A stretch of 64,000 bases of DNA, from positions 2,269,434 to 2,333,433 of the forward strand of contig ML680053.1 of assembly GCA_007922225.1 (NCBI GenBank). The letters are read 5' to 3'. Origin of the DNA: Emydura subglobosa. Taxonomy: Eukaryota; Chordata; Testudines; Chelidae. Shown here in pieces: positions 54,406 through 63,371 of this stretch. Every line of letters begins with the position of its first letter. Position 1 is the stretch's first letter. Made by a program: the position numbers and the translations under genes. The notes beneath the pieces were generated by a model that saw nothing but the letters and a program-made list of their open reading frames with translations, did not search any database and had not been told where the DNA came from.

Positions 54406-54744
54406 CTTAAAGGGAGTAAGGTTCCAAGTCATCCCTGTGAAGCAGCCCCACTGCCCTGCATACACTGAAGAGAAAAGCCCCAAGACAAGTTTGCTAGAGC
54501 CTACAAGGTCCCGTGCAGGGCAGACTCTTGCACTTGCACAGAGCCAGACCTCAGTGGAGCTGTACGGGAGTGCCAGCGTCTGCCCCTGCACATGAGATTG
54601 CTGGATCGGGGCCTTTGTTGGAGGTTTGGTTTCCAAGTTGATCTGTCCCTCGGCATTCCACAATGCCAGGCCCGGGCAATCCAGCTGTGTTCATCTTGAA
54701 ACAGGACCTTACCATAGCAAAGATCACTGACCAGATTCCACTGA
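54406..54744. other. Unassigned spacer
   Basis: No gene or named repeat recognised. Confidence 0.3.
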
Positions 54745-54955
54745 TATGCTTGAGGCAGCGCGGTCTAGTGGACGAGGCGCTGGGCTAGGACAAAAGAGTT
54801 CTAGATTTTATTCCTGGCTCTGCCGCTGGCTGACCTTGGACAAGTCCCTTCATCTTCCTGTGCCTCCGTTTCTCCCTTTGTATCATGCGGATAATGACAC
54901 TGGTCTCCTCTGTGAAGTACCATGTAAGTGGTATTATTATTATATCAATATTCCC
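54745..54955 (+). mobile_element. MIR-type SINE, sense
   Basis: GAGGCAGCGCGGTCTAGTGG, TTTTATTCCTGGCTCTGCC, TGACCTTGGACAAGTCCC, GTGCCTCCGTTTCTCCC, then GAAGTACCATGTAAGTGG and a TATTATTATTAT tail. Confidence 0.82.
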
Positions 54956-55284
54956 AAGTGTGGGTCTAAACAACAGAACAAATGCATACAATTGACAATC
55001 GCCATCTGGATCTTATTGACTTCTATCAACACCACCATTGTCCAGCAGACTCACCCTGGGTGGCGACCCTCAGCAGCATCTAATTCTTTCCATACGTCCC
55101 TTTACGTATTTAGAGCTGGTTTCTTGCAGTCTCGGAGCCCAATTCTGCACTTCTTGCTCAGGCAAAACTCAAAGCCAGTGGGACTTTCGGCGGTCTACAG
55201 AGCACAGGATCAGGACCTCCGCTTCCCTCTGCCTTCACAGATCAACGAGAAATAGCCGGTGTGCGGTGTTTAATCATTCACTTC
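54956..55284. other. Unassigned spacer
   Basis: No gene or named repeat recognised; the 169-codon frame at 54746-55255 runs through the MIR and is not a gene. Confidence 0.35.
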
Positions 55285-55462
55285 CTAACTGTAAAGGTGG
55301 CGAAGCACTGTAACAAGTTACCTAGGGAGGCTGTGGAATCTCCGTCCTCGGAGTTTTTTAAGAACACGTTAGACAAACACCTGCCAGAACGGCCTAGCTA
55401 GTACTTAGTCGGGGCACAGCGAGGGGGCCTGGACTAAATGAACCAATTTCTGTGATTCATTC
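55285..55462 (+). mobile_element. CR1 3' end fragment, sense
   Basis: GTAAAGGTGGCGAAGCACTG, CCTAGGGAGGCTGTGGAATC, CACGTTAGACAAACACCTGC and ACTAAATGAACCAATTTCTG, ending TGTGATTC. Confidence 0.78.
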
Positions 55463-57284
55463 CCTGGGAAGTACAGTCACTTGAAGTACGATCCCATCAC
55501 AGTTTATACTTGGAGGGACAAATATTGGCCCCCACCCCAGCATATACTATGGCCATGAAGCAGCCTGACCCAGTGTGCTTCTAAAGAAGGGGTGTGTAGC
55601 AGGCTTCTCAACAAGTCGGCCTCCTGGCCAACACGCCCTCAGGGCAGCCCCGCAAGTTACCCCTTGCCTCAGTTTCCCATACGAGTCCCCAATAACTCCA
55701 TGGAAGCAAGTTCTCAAGTCCATCAATGTAACTGTTAACCAAACACAGTGCAGCCATCCCACCGCACAGGCCATGCCACCCCACGGCAACGTAGTCCCTG
55801 AAATCACAGCTTCGTTCTCACCTCCCGCCAGTGTCTTCCCCTCTACCTGTATTCTTTATTAGTCCTCCTCTGTCAGGACAGCCACCCTTACCCGTCCTTC
55901 TAGTATACAATCCCGAGCTTCCTGGGGGACGCCACGGTCTCTCTGCTGGGAGTATCCTCCTTTCACTGTGTCTGAGGGTCCAGTTCTTCAGTAAGGAGAC
56001 AGTAGCAGGTAACCCCCTAACTCCCAGCTGCTCCCCCTTCTTTCAGCCCTCTCCAGTCTTGGGGACAGCAACCAGCAAATCTTTCTTGCTCCTCTCCTGC
56101 ATTCCCCCAGGAGCCCGCTTCTCTCTATGGTGGCTCTCCTCTCCTGCCTTTCTGCTGTCCGACAAAGCCATTGCTAACATTCTGCGTCTTCCTCTCACCA
56201 GGCCCCTTCTAGCCCCCCTGGTCCTGCCCTGCCCTCTCAATTGGCCCAAACACGTAGCAACTGGACCCAGCAGGCACTCTGAGCCCAGTTCCGTGGAATG
56301 GGTCAGCTATCCTGTTACGGGGGGGGGGCTAGGATGTCGTGCCCTGGCTCCACAGCCTCTACACAACTCTCTCTACAACGCAGGAGGAAACCAGACGGAT
56401 CCATGACTGCTGGACAGATTTTCTCAGCACCCAGCAGCTCCCGTCTGCCTCCTGCTACTCATTCCTGCCCCACGTCGGGGAAAGGGTATGCAGAAGTCAT
56501 CATTCCCTACTGCAGCCAAAATGCCTCTGGGGTATGGAGTGGGATTCCTTCTCACCCCTCTTCCCCCCACACTCCCCAGCAGAGATCCCAGTGCACAAGG
56601 CAGTTGCTCAGACAGAACTCTGCAGCTGGAACTGGGACCATCCCGTCTGCAATAATTAAATGAATGACAATGCTTCATGTTGTCCAACCCTGGTACAAGA
56701 CACGGACTAGTTCCTTGGACAGGTCCCCAGCAGTGAATAGCCTGTAGCAGAAAAGACCCCGTCCTGGGAGCAACATCACATTGATCTAAACAACTTGAAC
56801 GCCTGCCAAAATCTGGTCAGGCCATCACACGCACAAAGGGCGCTATCCCTGTGTCAATAAATTCACTACCACTCAGAGAAAGTGAGAGAGAGTTAAATCA
56901 CCAAAAGGGCCCGTCAGTCACATCCATTTCAAAAAGATCGTCAGTAAAAATAGCCTGACAGGAAAATGCTTCCAACTTACCAGATAGTTTCCAGCAACAC
57001 CCTACGTTCAGATATTGAAAATAAACAGACTATTAATATTTTAAAAGCACTTTGAAAAGTGCTACGTAAGAGGCAAACATTATTAACAAACCCATGGATG
57101 TGATCTTACTCACTGTACAAAAACGCTCAGGGTCCTGCAGATCAGTAAATTCTTGTAAATATTTATTCACGTTCATGGAACGGGTCTATTGATCAGACCC
57201 TCGCCTCTCTACAACCAGGGGGGTAAAACAGCAGGAAGGGAGAAGAGCTACTTAAACTAAAAGAATATGTTGGCACAAGAAAAA
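55463..57284. other. Unassigned 1.8-kb stretch, with a small MIR tail
   Basis: At 57045-57090 AAAAGCACTTTGAAAAGTGC then GCAAACATTATTAAC is a MIR-type tail. Elsewhere C+T-rich plus-strand sequence gives long frames (191 codons at 55831-56406) with no domain. A G-run lies at about 56320-56328. I cannot exclude an LTR similar in composition to 46997-47861, but I see no matching ends. Confidence 0.4.
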
Positions 57285-57535
57285 ATGGATACGAACCTGG
57301 CCATGAGTAAATTCAGAGGAGAAACTGGAAGATGAGATGAGAAATCCTAACCATCTGAGGAATGAGTATCTGCAACAGCCTCCCAATAGCAGCAGCGGGA
57401 GCAAACACCCTGACTGGTTTTAAGATGGACCTTGATCAATTTATGAATGGGATTACGTCACGGGGTTTGATAGCCGGGCGGGCGCTGCACTCATGATCCA
57501 GGAGGTCCCTTCCAGCCCTACGCTCTTACAAACCT
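57285..57535 (+). mobile_element. Old CR1 3' end, sense
   Basis: CAACAGCCTCCCAATAGCAG, GACTGGTTTTAAGATGGACC, TTGATCAATTTATGAATGGG and ATCCAGGAGGTCCCTTCCAG, ending in CCTACGCTCTTAC. An old CR1 subfamily unlike the others in the window. Confidence 0.72.
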
Positions 57536-57804
57536 CAACGCTAAACATCTGCCCCCAGAAAAACCCTCCCATCCCACAAGAAAATGCAAACCCGGCCCAT
57601 TGCAGCCCAGAAAAAGCAGGGGAAACTGAGACCAGGAATGCACCCGAAGCACACAGGAAGGTTGGCTGAATAAAACATGGCTTAGACCTCGTTCATCTGC
57701 CTGCTCGCGGATATTGTCTGAAGGGGAGTAATGCAGCCCACCGCAAAACAGGCCTCCACCAGCCCCCTCCAAGTCAGGACAGAGGCAAACTGTGTGCCCG
57801 GGAA
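57536..57804. other. Unassigned spacer before the CpG island
   Basis: No gene or named repeat recognised. Confidence 0.3.
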
Positions 57805-57905
57805 ACAAGGAGAGTCCTGGAGCACTTTAAAGACTAACACATTTCATTTCTGCAGGCAGAAACTTTGGTGGGCTGCAGCCCACTGGGTCAGATGCCAGGA
57901 AGAGA
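57805..57905 (+). mobile_element. Reptile retroposon fragment (unclassified)
   Basis: GGAGCACTTTAAAGACTAAC, TTTCATTTCTGCAGGCAG, ACTTTGGTGGGCTGCAGCCC and ACTGGGTCAGATGCC. From memory this corresponds to the repeat whose usual text includes TTCGTGGGCTACAGCCCAC. A few related bases appear at 25409-25458. Confidence 0.5.
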
Positions 57906-58347
57906 CATCACAGGGGGGCGTGCACCCTGCCAAGGCCTCACTCTTCGTACGAGCACCGCGCCTAGGAGCCCCAGCCGCCCCCGGTGCAAACCCAGAGCAG
58001 AGACCCGCCTGCCCCCCAACGGCAGCAAGTTGCTGCACGCGGAGCCGGCGAGTGGCCCCGTGCAGAGGCTGGACGCGACGCCCAGGCATGTGGCTGCAGC
58101 CGGGTGGGTCTGTGCCCGGCCGGCAGCGCTTTAAAACCCAGCCGGCAGCACCAGCCCGAGCCGAGCCGAGCCGAGCCTGCCGCCAGCCCGGCTCAGCTCG
58201 CCTGCAGCAATGCACCTCCGCGGCCCTTCCCTCGCTCCGCGGGGAGGTTGCTCCGGATCGCCCGCCCGCGTGTGTGAACCCTTCCACGCCGCAGCAGATG
58301 CGGAGCGAAGAGCAGGGAGACGGCGAGGGGGGGAAGGGGGGGGGGGC

Positions 58348-58353
58348 ACTTAC
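58348..58353 (-). promoter_or_regulatory. Consensus 5' splice site GTAAGT, minus strand
   Basis: Plus text ACTTAC, preceded on the minus strand by GCCG. It lies centrally in the CpG island, which makes a real donor more likely than the same hexamer elsewhere. Confidence 0.5.
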
Positions 58354-58600
58354 CGGCTGCGCGTCCTGGCGTGGGGCGGGGGGGGTCCCCGCCTGCAGAT
58401 CCCTGGAAGGGGGAGCCGGGCGTGAGGCTCGCTCTGCCCCGCAACCTGCGAGCGCCGGCCCCGCGCGGCGCCTCCTCCGGCCCCGCTGCCCGCGCGCGAC
58501 CCCACCCCCTTGGGGCGCTGCCAGGCGGCGCCTTCCCTCGCGCGCCCCCCTCCGCCCCCGCACCTGGGCGCGGAGCGGCGCGCGGCTCGGCGTGGGGGCA
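58354..58600 (-). other. Candidate first exon, minus strand (start not defined)
   Basis: On the minus strand CGCGCAGCCG is followed by GTAAGTGCC, a donor matching the consensus in all six intron bases. The exon would end at 58354. Its 5' limit is not visible; the value given here is a guess based on the G+C-rich peak. No ATG occurs in the roughly 100 bases before the donor, so this part may be 5' untranslated or may continue a frame from further upstream. No downstream exon in the window could be recognised. Confidence 0.4.
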
Positions 58601-58710
58601 GCGCGCTAGGAGCCGCCCCCTGCCTGGGCGTCCCCCTCCTCCCCCCCCAATGCTGGGCTCGTGGCACGCGCGGCGGGGGCCAGCTGGGGGTGCAAAGAAG
58701 GCGGAGAAGG

Positions 58711-59100
58711 GGCAAGTGCATCTGCAGAGCAGCGGGGTTTTTTGGGGGGGGGGGGCCTAGGTGTGGCAATGCCCCCTGCAAAACAGCTGGATGGGGAGTG
58801 AGATGTGGCAATGCACCGGCAAAGTAGATGCGTTTTAGGGGACAGGGAGTAGGTGTGGCAGTGCATCTGCAAAGTAACTGGGTTTGGGGGAGAGGGGGTC
58901 AGCGGGTAGGGTGTGGCAATGCACCTGCAAAACAGCTGGATTGGAGGGTAAGGGGTAGGTGTGGCAATGCACCTGTTCAACAGGTGGATTGGGAGAGTAG
59001 GTGTGGCAAAGTATCTGCAAAACAACTGGATTTTACCAGTAATTGGGGGAGGGCAGTGCATCTATAAAACAGCTTGAGTTTACTGGTAATTGGGGAGGAG
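58711..59100. repeat. Minisatellite, 42-58 bp units, main block
   Basis: Eight units, each led by GGCAATGCACCTGCAAAAC or a variant, start at about 58711, 58765, 58807, 58857, 58915, 58963, 59005 and 59052. Spacers between cores are G-rich (TGGATTGGGGGAGAGG-like). If the CpG island is a minus-strand promoter, the array lies just upstream of the start site. A G-run (about 58744-58755) sits in the first unit. Confidence 0.85.
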
Positions 59101-59524
59101 GACTAGGGGGCTGGAGCACAGGACTTATGAGGAGAGGCTGAGGGAACTGGGCTTGTTTAGTCTGCAAAAGAGAAGAGTGAGGGGGGATTTGATAGCGGCT
59201 TTTAACTACCTGAAAGGGGGTTCCAGGGAGGATGGGGCTAGGCTGTTCTCGGTGGTGGCAGATGACAGAACAAGGAGCAACGGTCTCAAGTTGCAGGGGG
59301 GGAGGTCTAGGTTGGACATTAGGAAAAAGTTTTTTACTAGGAGGGTGGTGAAGCATTGGAATGGGTTACCTAGGGAGGTGGTGGAATCTCCATCCTTACA
59401 GGTTTTTAAGCTGAGGCTTGACAAAGCCCTGGTTGGGATGATATAGCTGAGGTTAGTCCTGCTTTGAGCAGGGGGTTGGACTAGATGACCTCCTGAGGTC
59501 CCTTCCAACTCTATGATTCTATGA
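59101..59524 (+). mobile_element. CR1 3' end inserted in the minisatellite
   Basis: Starts GACTAGGGGGCTGGAGCAC and ends with the complete CR1 terminus (GACCTCCTGAGGTCCC, TCTATGATTCTATGA). GAGGAG at 59095-59100 and 59523-59528 flanks it, a probable short target duplication. Minisatellite units resume at once on the right. Its open frame encodes the CR1 C-terminus without stops, so it is a fairly young insertion. Confidence 0.9.
59102..59446 (+). pseudogene. CR1 RT C-terminal fragment
   Basis: [47 protein letters not shown] and [18 protein letters not shown], ending [11 protein letters not shown] and the natural stop. 115 codons of CR1 ORF2; the first few codons of the longer frame (from 59090) belong to the minisatellite. 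Confidence 0.88.
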
Positions 59525-59625
59525 GGAGCAGTGCTTCTATAAAACAGCTGCATTTTAGCTGGAAGGAGTGGGAAGAAACAGTTCATTTGCAAAACAGCTG
59601 GATTTTACCAGGGGAAGAAGAAAGG
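59525..59625. repeat. Minisatellite, block right of the CR1
   Basis: Two more units: GCAGTGCTTCTATAAAACAG (about 59528) and GTTCATTTGCAAAACAGCTG (about 59581). They match the unit at 59052 best (TCTATAAAACAGCT), as expected if the CR1 landed between neighbours. Confidence 0.8.
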
Positions 59626-59749
59626 AGGGGAGAGACCAGGGCATCAGAGATTTATTAAATGTTTCAGTGTTTTATCAAATGCACCATTAAATCTGCAATA
59701 ACTTAATTCCCCCCAAAGGCACAATAATTAATAAAGGCACAATGCATTA
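59626..59749. other. Unassigned spacer
   Basis: A+T-rich with a few repeats of AAGGCACAAT and AAATGCACAATTAA (59710-59762). No gene recognised. Confidence 0.4.
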
Positions 59750-59965
59750 AATGCACAATTAAATCATGGGATGACAGCAATGGGAAAGACGTATAAGATC
59801 TTCCCTGCTGACTGTTCCCTAGAGTTTGATCCAGTCTAGTTTTATATGTCTCCAGGGATGGTGTTTCTAACCCATTCCCTTGGGAAACTATTCCATACAT
59901 CTCTCTGTCAGGAAATTCTTCCTCATAGTCAGCCTCACTTCGCTCCCCCAAGAGACTTATATGCA
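59750..59965 (-). mobile_element. CR1/L3-like fragment, antisense
   Basis: The minus frame 59703-59951 contains DYEEEFPDREMYGIVSQGNG and TPSLETYKTRLDQTLGN, which matches the C-terminal CR1/L3 pattern (nLP, PSLExFKxRLDxxL). Diverged; subfamily unknown. Confidence 0.6.
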
Positions 59966-60254
59966 GCTCATCTCTCTCCCACGGAGCTGGAGGGTATACA
60001 GACTATGCACCCACTGTTTATTTTTCCAAGATGAGTATATAGATCCACTCTTTGGCAAGCCTGGGTACTGATTGTAACTGCCCGGAGGCTGAGGTACTGA
60101 GAGGCAGTTGTCCTCTGTGACTCTGTTGTGAAATGCCTGGCAGGACACACAAATTCCTCCAAACTGCAAAGGGAAGGGAGGTAAATAGCCTAGTGTGTCA
60201 CAACATATTCAACCAAGGATAATGCAAACCACAGCCGGGAAGAGATGCATTACC
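59966..60254. other. Unassigned spacer
   Basis: Nothing recognised. Confidence 0.3.
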
Positions 60255-60350
60255 TGGCTGCAATAACTGGGTGAAATTCTGTAGCCTGTGTTATGCAGAA
60301 GCACAGACTAGATGATCACAAGTCCCTTCTGGCCTTGATATGCATGACCA
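60255..60350 (+). mobile_element. L3-type CR1 3' end fragment
   Basis: GTAGCCTGTGTTATGCAGAA, GCACAGACTAGATGATCAC and AAGTCCCTTCTGGCCTTGAT. The terminus alone; its body is not directly upstream. Confidence 0.7.
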
Positions 60351-60424
60351 ACAACAGCCATATGAACAGGGGACGTGGGCAGCACTAATCACAGCTGAGA
60401 CCAAGTTCTTCTAAGCGGCGGTTT

Positions 60425-60540
60425 GGATTCAGCTCCTCAAACGTTTGGAAGAATTTGCCTAGGGATGTGATGGATTCTTCGTCACTTGAAGTCCCTACAT
60501 CATGACCAGCTGTCTTTCTGAAAGAAAGGCACTAGCACAA
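60425..60540 (+). mobile_element. Old CR1/L3 fragment, sense
   Basis: GAAGAATTTGCCTAGGGATG, TGATGGATTCTTCGTCACTT and GCTGTCTTTCTGAAAG, the stretch just before the L3 3' end. It lies downstream of the terminus at 60255, so this is either a separate insertion or a rearrangement. Confidence 0.6.
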
Positions 60541-61299
60541 CCACAAATTATGGGCACGATGCAAAGGCAGCTGGTGGCTTCAGGCTGCCGCTGGTAGCAG
60601 CCCAGCAGGGAAACTCCAAGACTGACACTAATCTCAAGCCTCTGATGTGGTGCAGTCAAATACACGAGGCCGGGATGTTTACATACCAGAAAACAGAGCC
60701 TGTGTAACTGAGAACAGAGAGAGAGAACTGGCTCCTGGGGCAGGTGGCCTGACTACAGTGCAAACTAGGGACAGCGTCACTGAGTTCTAGGGGGCTAAAG
60801 TAAGTGAGAGAATCAGAGCCAAGGATCCTCACTATACATTGTTTAAACACAGGAAATGGGCGTGTCCCTTTTCATTAAAAGTGTTGTGCAGTGAAACAAT
60901 AGAATCAGGAGCTTAATTTAAACACCTGTCTCCAGTTCATCTTTGTAGTGATCAATTTCTGTCATGTCTGTAGGTTTCTTGATTTCTGTGTATCCGACGC
61001 GTCTCTTCTCAGACTCCAGGCATGTAGAAAAGTCACTCTTTAAAAACACATTATTACTCACGTTTGTCAAGCTGTCACAAACTCAAAACTCCCCAAGCCA
61101 TGAACTCCGGGACCCTCCCTGCTTAGCCTATTCCGGTCTCGTCCCCTTGCAGAGAGCTCGATGCCCATGATCCAGACATGCCAGCTGCCCCCACTGAGCT
61201 GCAGGTCATTCAGATCCAGCTGGGCTTTGCTTGCTTTTCTTTCCTCCTATCTCACTGAGCAACTGCAGACCTTACTGGGACCACTGCTGTCTAGGCTGA
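60541..61299. other. Unassigned 760-bp stretch
   Basis: No gene or named repeat recognised. Confidence 0.3.
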
Positions 61300-61366
61300 C
61301 ACACCAAGGATTGAACCAGAGACGTCAAAAAGCATGAGCTGCTACAACTTGAGCTAAAGAGACAAT
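61300..61366 (-). mobile_element. tRNA-like sequence, probable SINE head
   Basis: On the minus strand TCTCTTTAGCTCAAGTTGTA (box A, about 61342-61360) precedes GGTTCAATCC (box B, 61309-61318) at tRNA-like spacing. The T-stem pairs poorly and no acceptor stem closes, so this is not a working tRNA gene. Its head resembles the tRNA-like part of the 480-bp arms (CTCTTTTAGCTCCGGCGGTA). Confidence 0.55.
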
Positions 61367-61683
61367 CTTCTCTTGCTAGGGGCTGTAACAGACTCATATC
61401 CTCTGTCTCTCGGCAGGGAGGGAGACCTGTAACATGCACTCCCCGGTGGATTACCTTAGCATCCATCCCCTCCTCTTCCATCATTAAGGCAACACCCAGC
61501 ACTCCAGGGGACCTTTATGAGCCACTATGGCTCTCCCCCTTCTTCAGTGACCTTCCCGCAAGGTGCTTGTGCATTGTGGACCTGCTGGGTCCCGGCTTTC
61601 TGCGATGGGGATAGCCACTAGATACTGCACACAGCTGTATACTAACATTAACACCCTCTCCTATTGTAAGGAGTGGAAGAATT
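61367..61683. other. Unassigned spacer
   Basis: Nothing recognised. Confidence 0.3.
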
Positions 61684-61974
61684 TTGTGACGCGGGGGCGG
61701 CATAGTGACAAGACTAGGCCTGAGTTCGCATAAGAATTAATAAGTAGGCCCCAGGAGCAAAGGTCGGCCTCCCAAGCAAAGCTACGTGCCTCATGACCTG
61801 GGCATAAACTCAGGAAATATGTTAACCGCACCATGACCTAGATCTGAGTTTGAAATAGAGCAGCTAGAGACGAACACAAGTAACCACAGCTTATAGCGGA
61901 TTGGGCCCTAGCTAAGTGCCAATAGCAGAGAGAACAAATGTTAGGACCCAGTCCCCAAGTGGATTGAGACATAA

Positions 61975-62015
61975 CCAATGAGCTTATTGCTAGAAGTGGG
62001 GGGAAGAAGTATATT
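61975..62015 (+). promoter_or_regulatory. CCAAT and TATA-like promoter pair of the LTR
   Basis: CCAAT (61975-61979) and GTATATT (62009-62015) at standard spacing. Start would be near 62040. Confidence 0.5.
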
Positions 62016-62237
62016 GGGACCCCCTGGGTGCTGCCCGGCCCTGAAGCTCTCCGCAGACCTGTAGAGGATCCAGCGGGTGCTACGTGGCAGGCTTGCTCCC
62101 TGGTTGTAGTCCGCTTACAGGGGGGTAATGGGCTTCCCCCTCCCTTATTGTGGTAAGCGCCTGATTTATATCCCCAGCAGCTGAGTGTTGTAATGATTGC
62201 CTAAGATTTGTAACTTTCACAGTTTGAGTGCTGCTTA

Positions 62238-62243
62238 AATAAA
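62238..62243 (+). terminator. AATAAA polyadenylation signal of the LTR
   Basis: Canonical hexamer in CTTAAATAAACTAATAG, about 200 bases after the inferred start, followed by TGTAAGG. Position fits an LTR R-region. Confidence 0.6.
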
Positions 62244-62309
62244 CTAATAGTGTAAGGTACTTCCTCGTCCGGCTGCTCTTTTCACGCTAACCGGGATATC
62301 AAACCACGA

Positions 62310-62665
62310 ATCCTCCGCCTTGGGTCAGACCAATGGTCCACTTAGCACCGTATCCTGTCTTCTGGTAGTGGCCTGCTTCAGAGGGAATAAACATTACAGG
62401 TAATCATCAAGTGATCTGTCCCATCATCCTCCCAGCTTCTGACAATCAGAGAATAGGGACACCCAGCACATGAGGTTGTGTCTGTGACCCTCTTGACTAA
62501 TAGCCATTGATGGACCTATCCTCCATCAACTTACTTAATCTTTTTTTTTTAACCCTGTTATAGTTTTGGCCTTCACAACATCCCCTCGCAACGAGCTCCA
62601 CAGGTTGATTGTGCATTGCATGAAGAAGTAATTCCTTGTGCTTATTTTAAATAGGGAGCCAGCCA
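62310..62665 (-). mobile_element. CR1 3' part, second subfamily, antisense
   Basis: TTGGGTCAGACCAATGGTCC, GTATCCTGTCTTCTGGTAG, AATAGCCATTGATGGACC and GGCCTTCACAACATCCCC, ending near TTCCTTGTGCTTATTTTA. Same subfamily as 35223 and 52083 but older. Confidence 0.8.
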
Positions 62666-62841
62666 ACAAACTTACCAAACAGCAGACTACTTCTGAAAAG
62701 TCATGGTGGCTCTAGGACTAGGTAAACGTGCTACTGGTTTTCGGAGAAGGGGCAAAGAGGAGATCCTGGCAATTGTCGTTTTGTAAATCTAACTTCAAGC
62801 TTTAGTAACAGAGCAAAATGGTAAGAGAAAAGTCACTATGG

Positions 62842-62935
62842 CCCAGATCTTCAAAAGGTGATGAGTCACCTACCTGTTATTGTAATCAATGGGAGTTAGG
62901 CACCTAAATACCTTTGAGGATTTGTGCTTAGCTAT
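62842..62935. repeat. Short imperfect palindrome (MITE-like)
   Basis: GCCCAGATCTTCAAAAGGTG at the left and CACCTAAATACCTTTGAGG, ATTTGTGC at the right are imperfect inverted arms around CAATGGGAGTTAGG. A common reptile palindrome by memory. Confidence 0.55.
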
Positions 62936-63046
62936 CTGGAGTCTTTCTGTTGACCTCAGTGGCAGTTGGAGCAAGCCCTTTGGCAAGCTGCCTGCAGTGA
63001 CTCAAGAGCATGAGCACCGACCTCAGGGCAGACTGCTAAGAACCAG

Positions 63047-63371
63047 CAAGACAACGTGGGTGAAGTGATATCATTTTTGGACCACCTTCCATTGATGAGA
63101 GAGAGAGAGAGAGAGAGAGAGTGAAACTTTCAAGCTTACACAGAGCTCTTCTTCAGGTCTGGGAAAGGTACTCAGAGTATCACAGCTAAATACAAGGTGG
63201 AACCAATTGTTTAGCATAAGCGCGGGACCATGAAGAGGAGCTCTGTGTAAGCTTGAAGGCTTGTCTCTCTCACCAACAGAAGTTGGTCCAATAAACAATA
63301 TTATCTCACCTACCTTGTCTTTCTAATATCCTGGATCTGACCTGGCTGCAGTACTGCCTACAGAAATGTTC
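63047..63371. mobile_element. Palindromic Penelope-like tail (tentative), copy 3, with target duplication
   Basis: The left arm (63047-about 63228) is antisense: GACAACGTGGGTGAAGTG, then CTTCTTCAGGTCTGGGAAAG, ACTCAGAGTATCACAGC. The right arm (about 63232-63371) is sense: AGAGGAGCTCTGTGTAAGC, CACCAACAGAAGTTGGTCC, CACCTACCTTGTCTTTC, ATCCTGGATCTGACC. AGAACCAG stands at 63039-63046 and 63372-63379, and removing insert plus one copy restores family B text. The best-defined member of the family in this window. Confidence 0.68.
63097..63120. repeat. (GA)12 microsatellite
   Basis: Twelve perfect GA units inside the left arm of the palindromic insert, at the place where the right arm has only CTCTCTC. 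It grew after the insertion. Confidence 0.95.

Larger units (their letters stand above)
57906..58700. promoter_or_regulatory. CpG island, probable host gene promoter
   Basis: The one clearly CpG-dense region: GCG, CGC and CCGCC motifs are frequent from about 57930 to 58680, while CpG is sparse elsewhere. GC boxes such as GGGGCGGGG (about 58373) and CCGCCCCCGC (about 58552) are present. Vertebrate CpG islands of this size usually mark promoters and first exons. The splice donor at 58348-58353 suggests leftward transcription. Long frames on both strands (292 codons plus, 239 minus) are explained by G+C content and are Arg/Pro/Ala-rich. Confidence 0.7.
61684..62300 (+). mobile_element. Probable solo LTR with CCAAT, TATA-like and AATAAA
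   Basis: An LTR-like block opening TGTGACGCGGGGGCGGC. CCAAT at 61975-61979 lies about 30 bases before a TATA-like GTATATT at 62009-62015, and AATAAA follows at 62238-62243, then a U5-like stretch (CCTCGTCCGGCTGCTC). This U3-R-U5 order is typical of an ERV-type LTR. No internal region follows; a CR1 begins at 62310. Edges and target duplication are not resolved. CpG content in the first bases hints at moderate youth. Confidence 0.6.

Noticed and set aside
55831..56406. 191-codon plus frame
   Set aside because: Pyrimidine-rich DNA giving Leu/Ser/Pro-rich text; no domain or start context.
57731..58609. 292-codon open frame in the CpG island
   Set aside because: Arg/Pro/Ala-rich, no domain, and an equally long frame lies on the other strand. 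High G+C lowers stop frequency, so it is a composition effect.
63092..63128. Hammerhead-ribozyme-like TGATGAG...GTGAAAC within the Penelope-like insert
   Set aside because: Penelope-like elements can carry hammerheads, so I looked, but the right arm reads TTGGTGAG, the intervening stem is a GA repeat that cannot pair with itself, and no flanking helices form.
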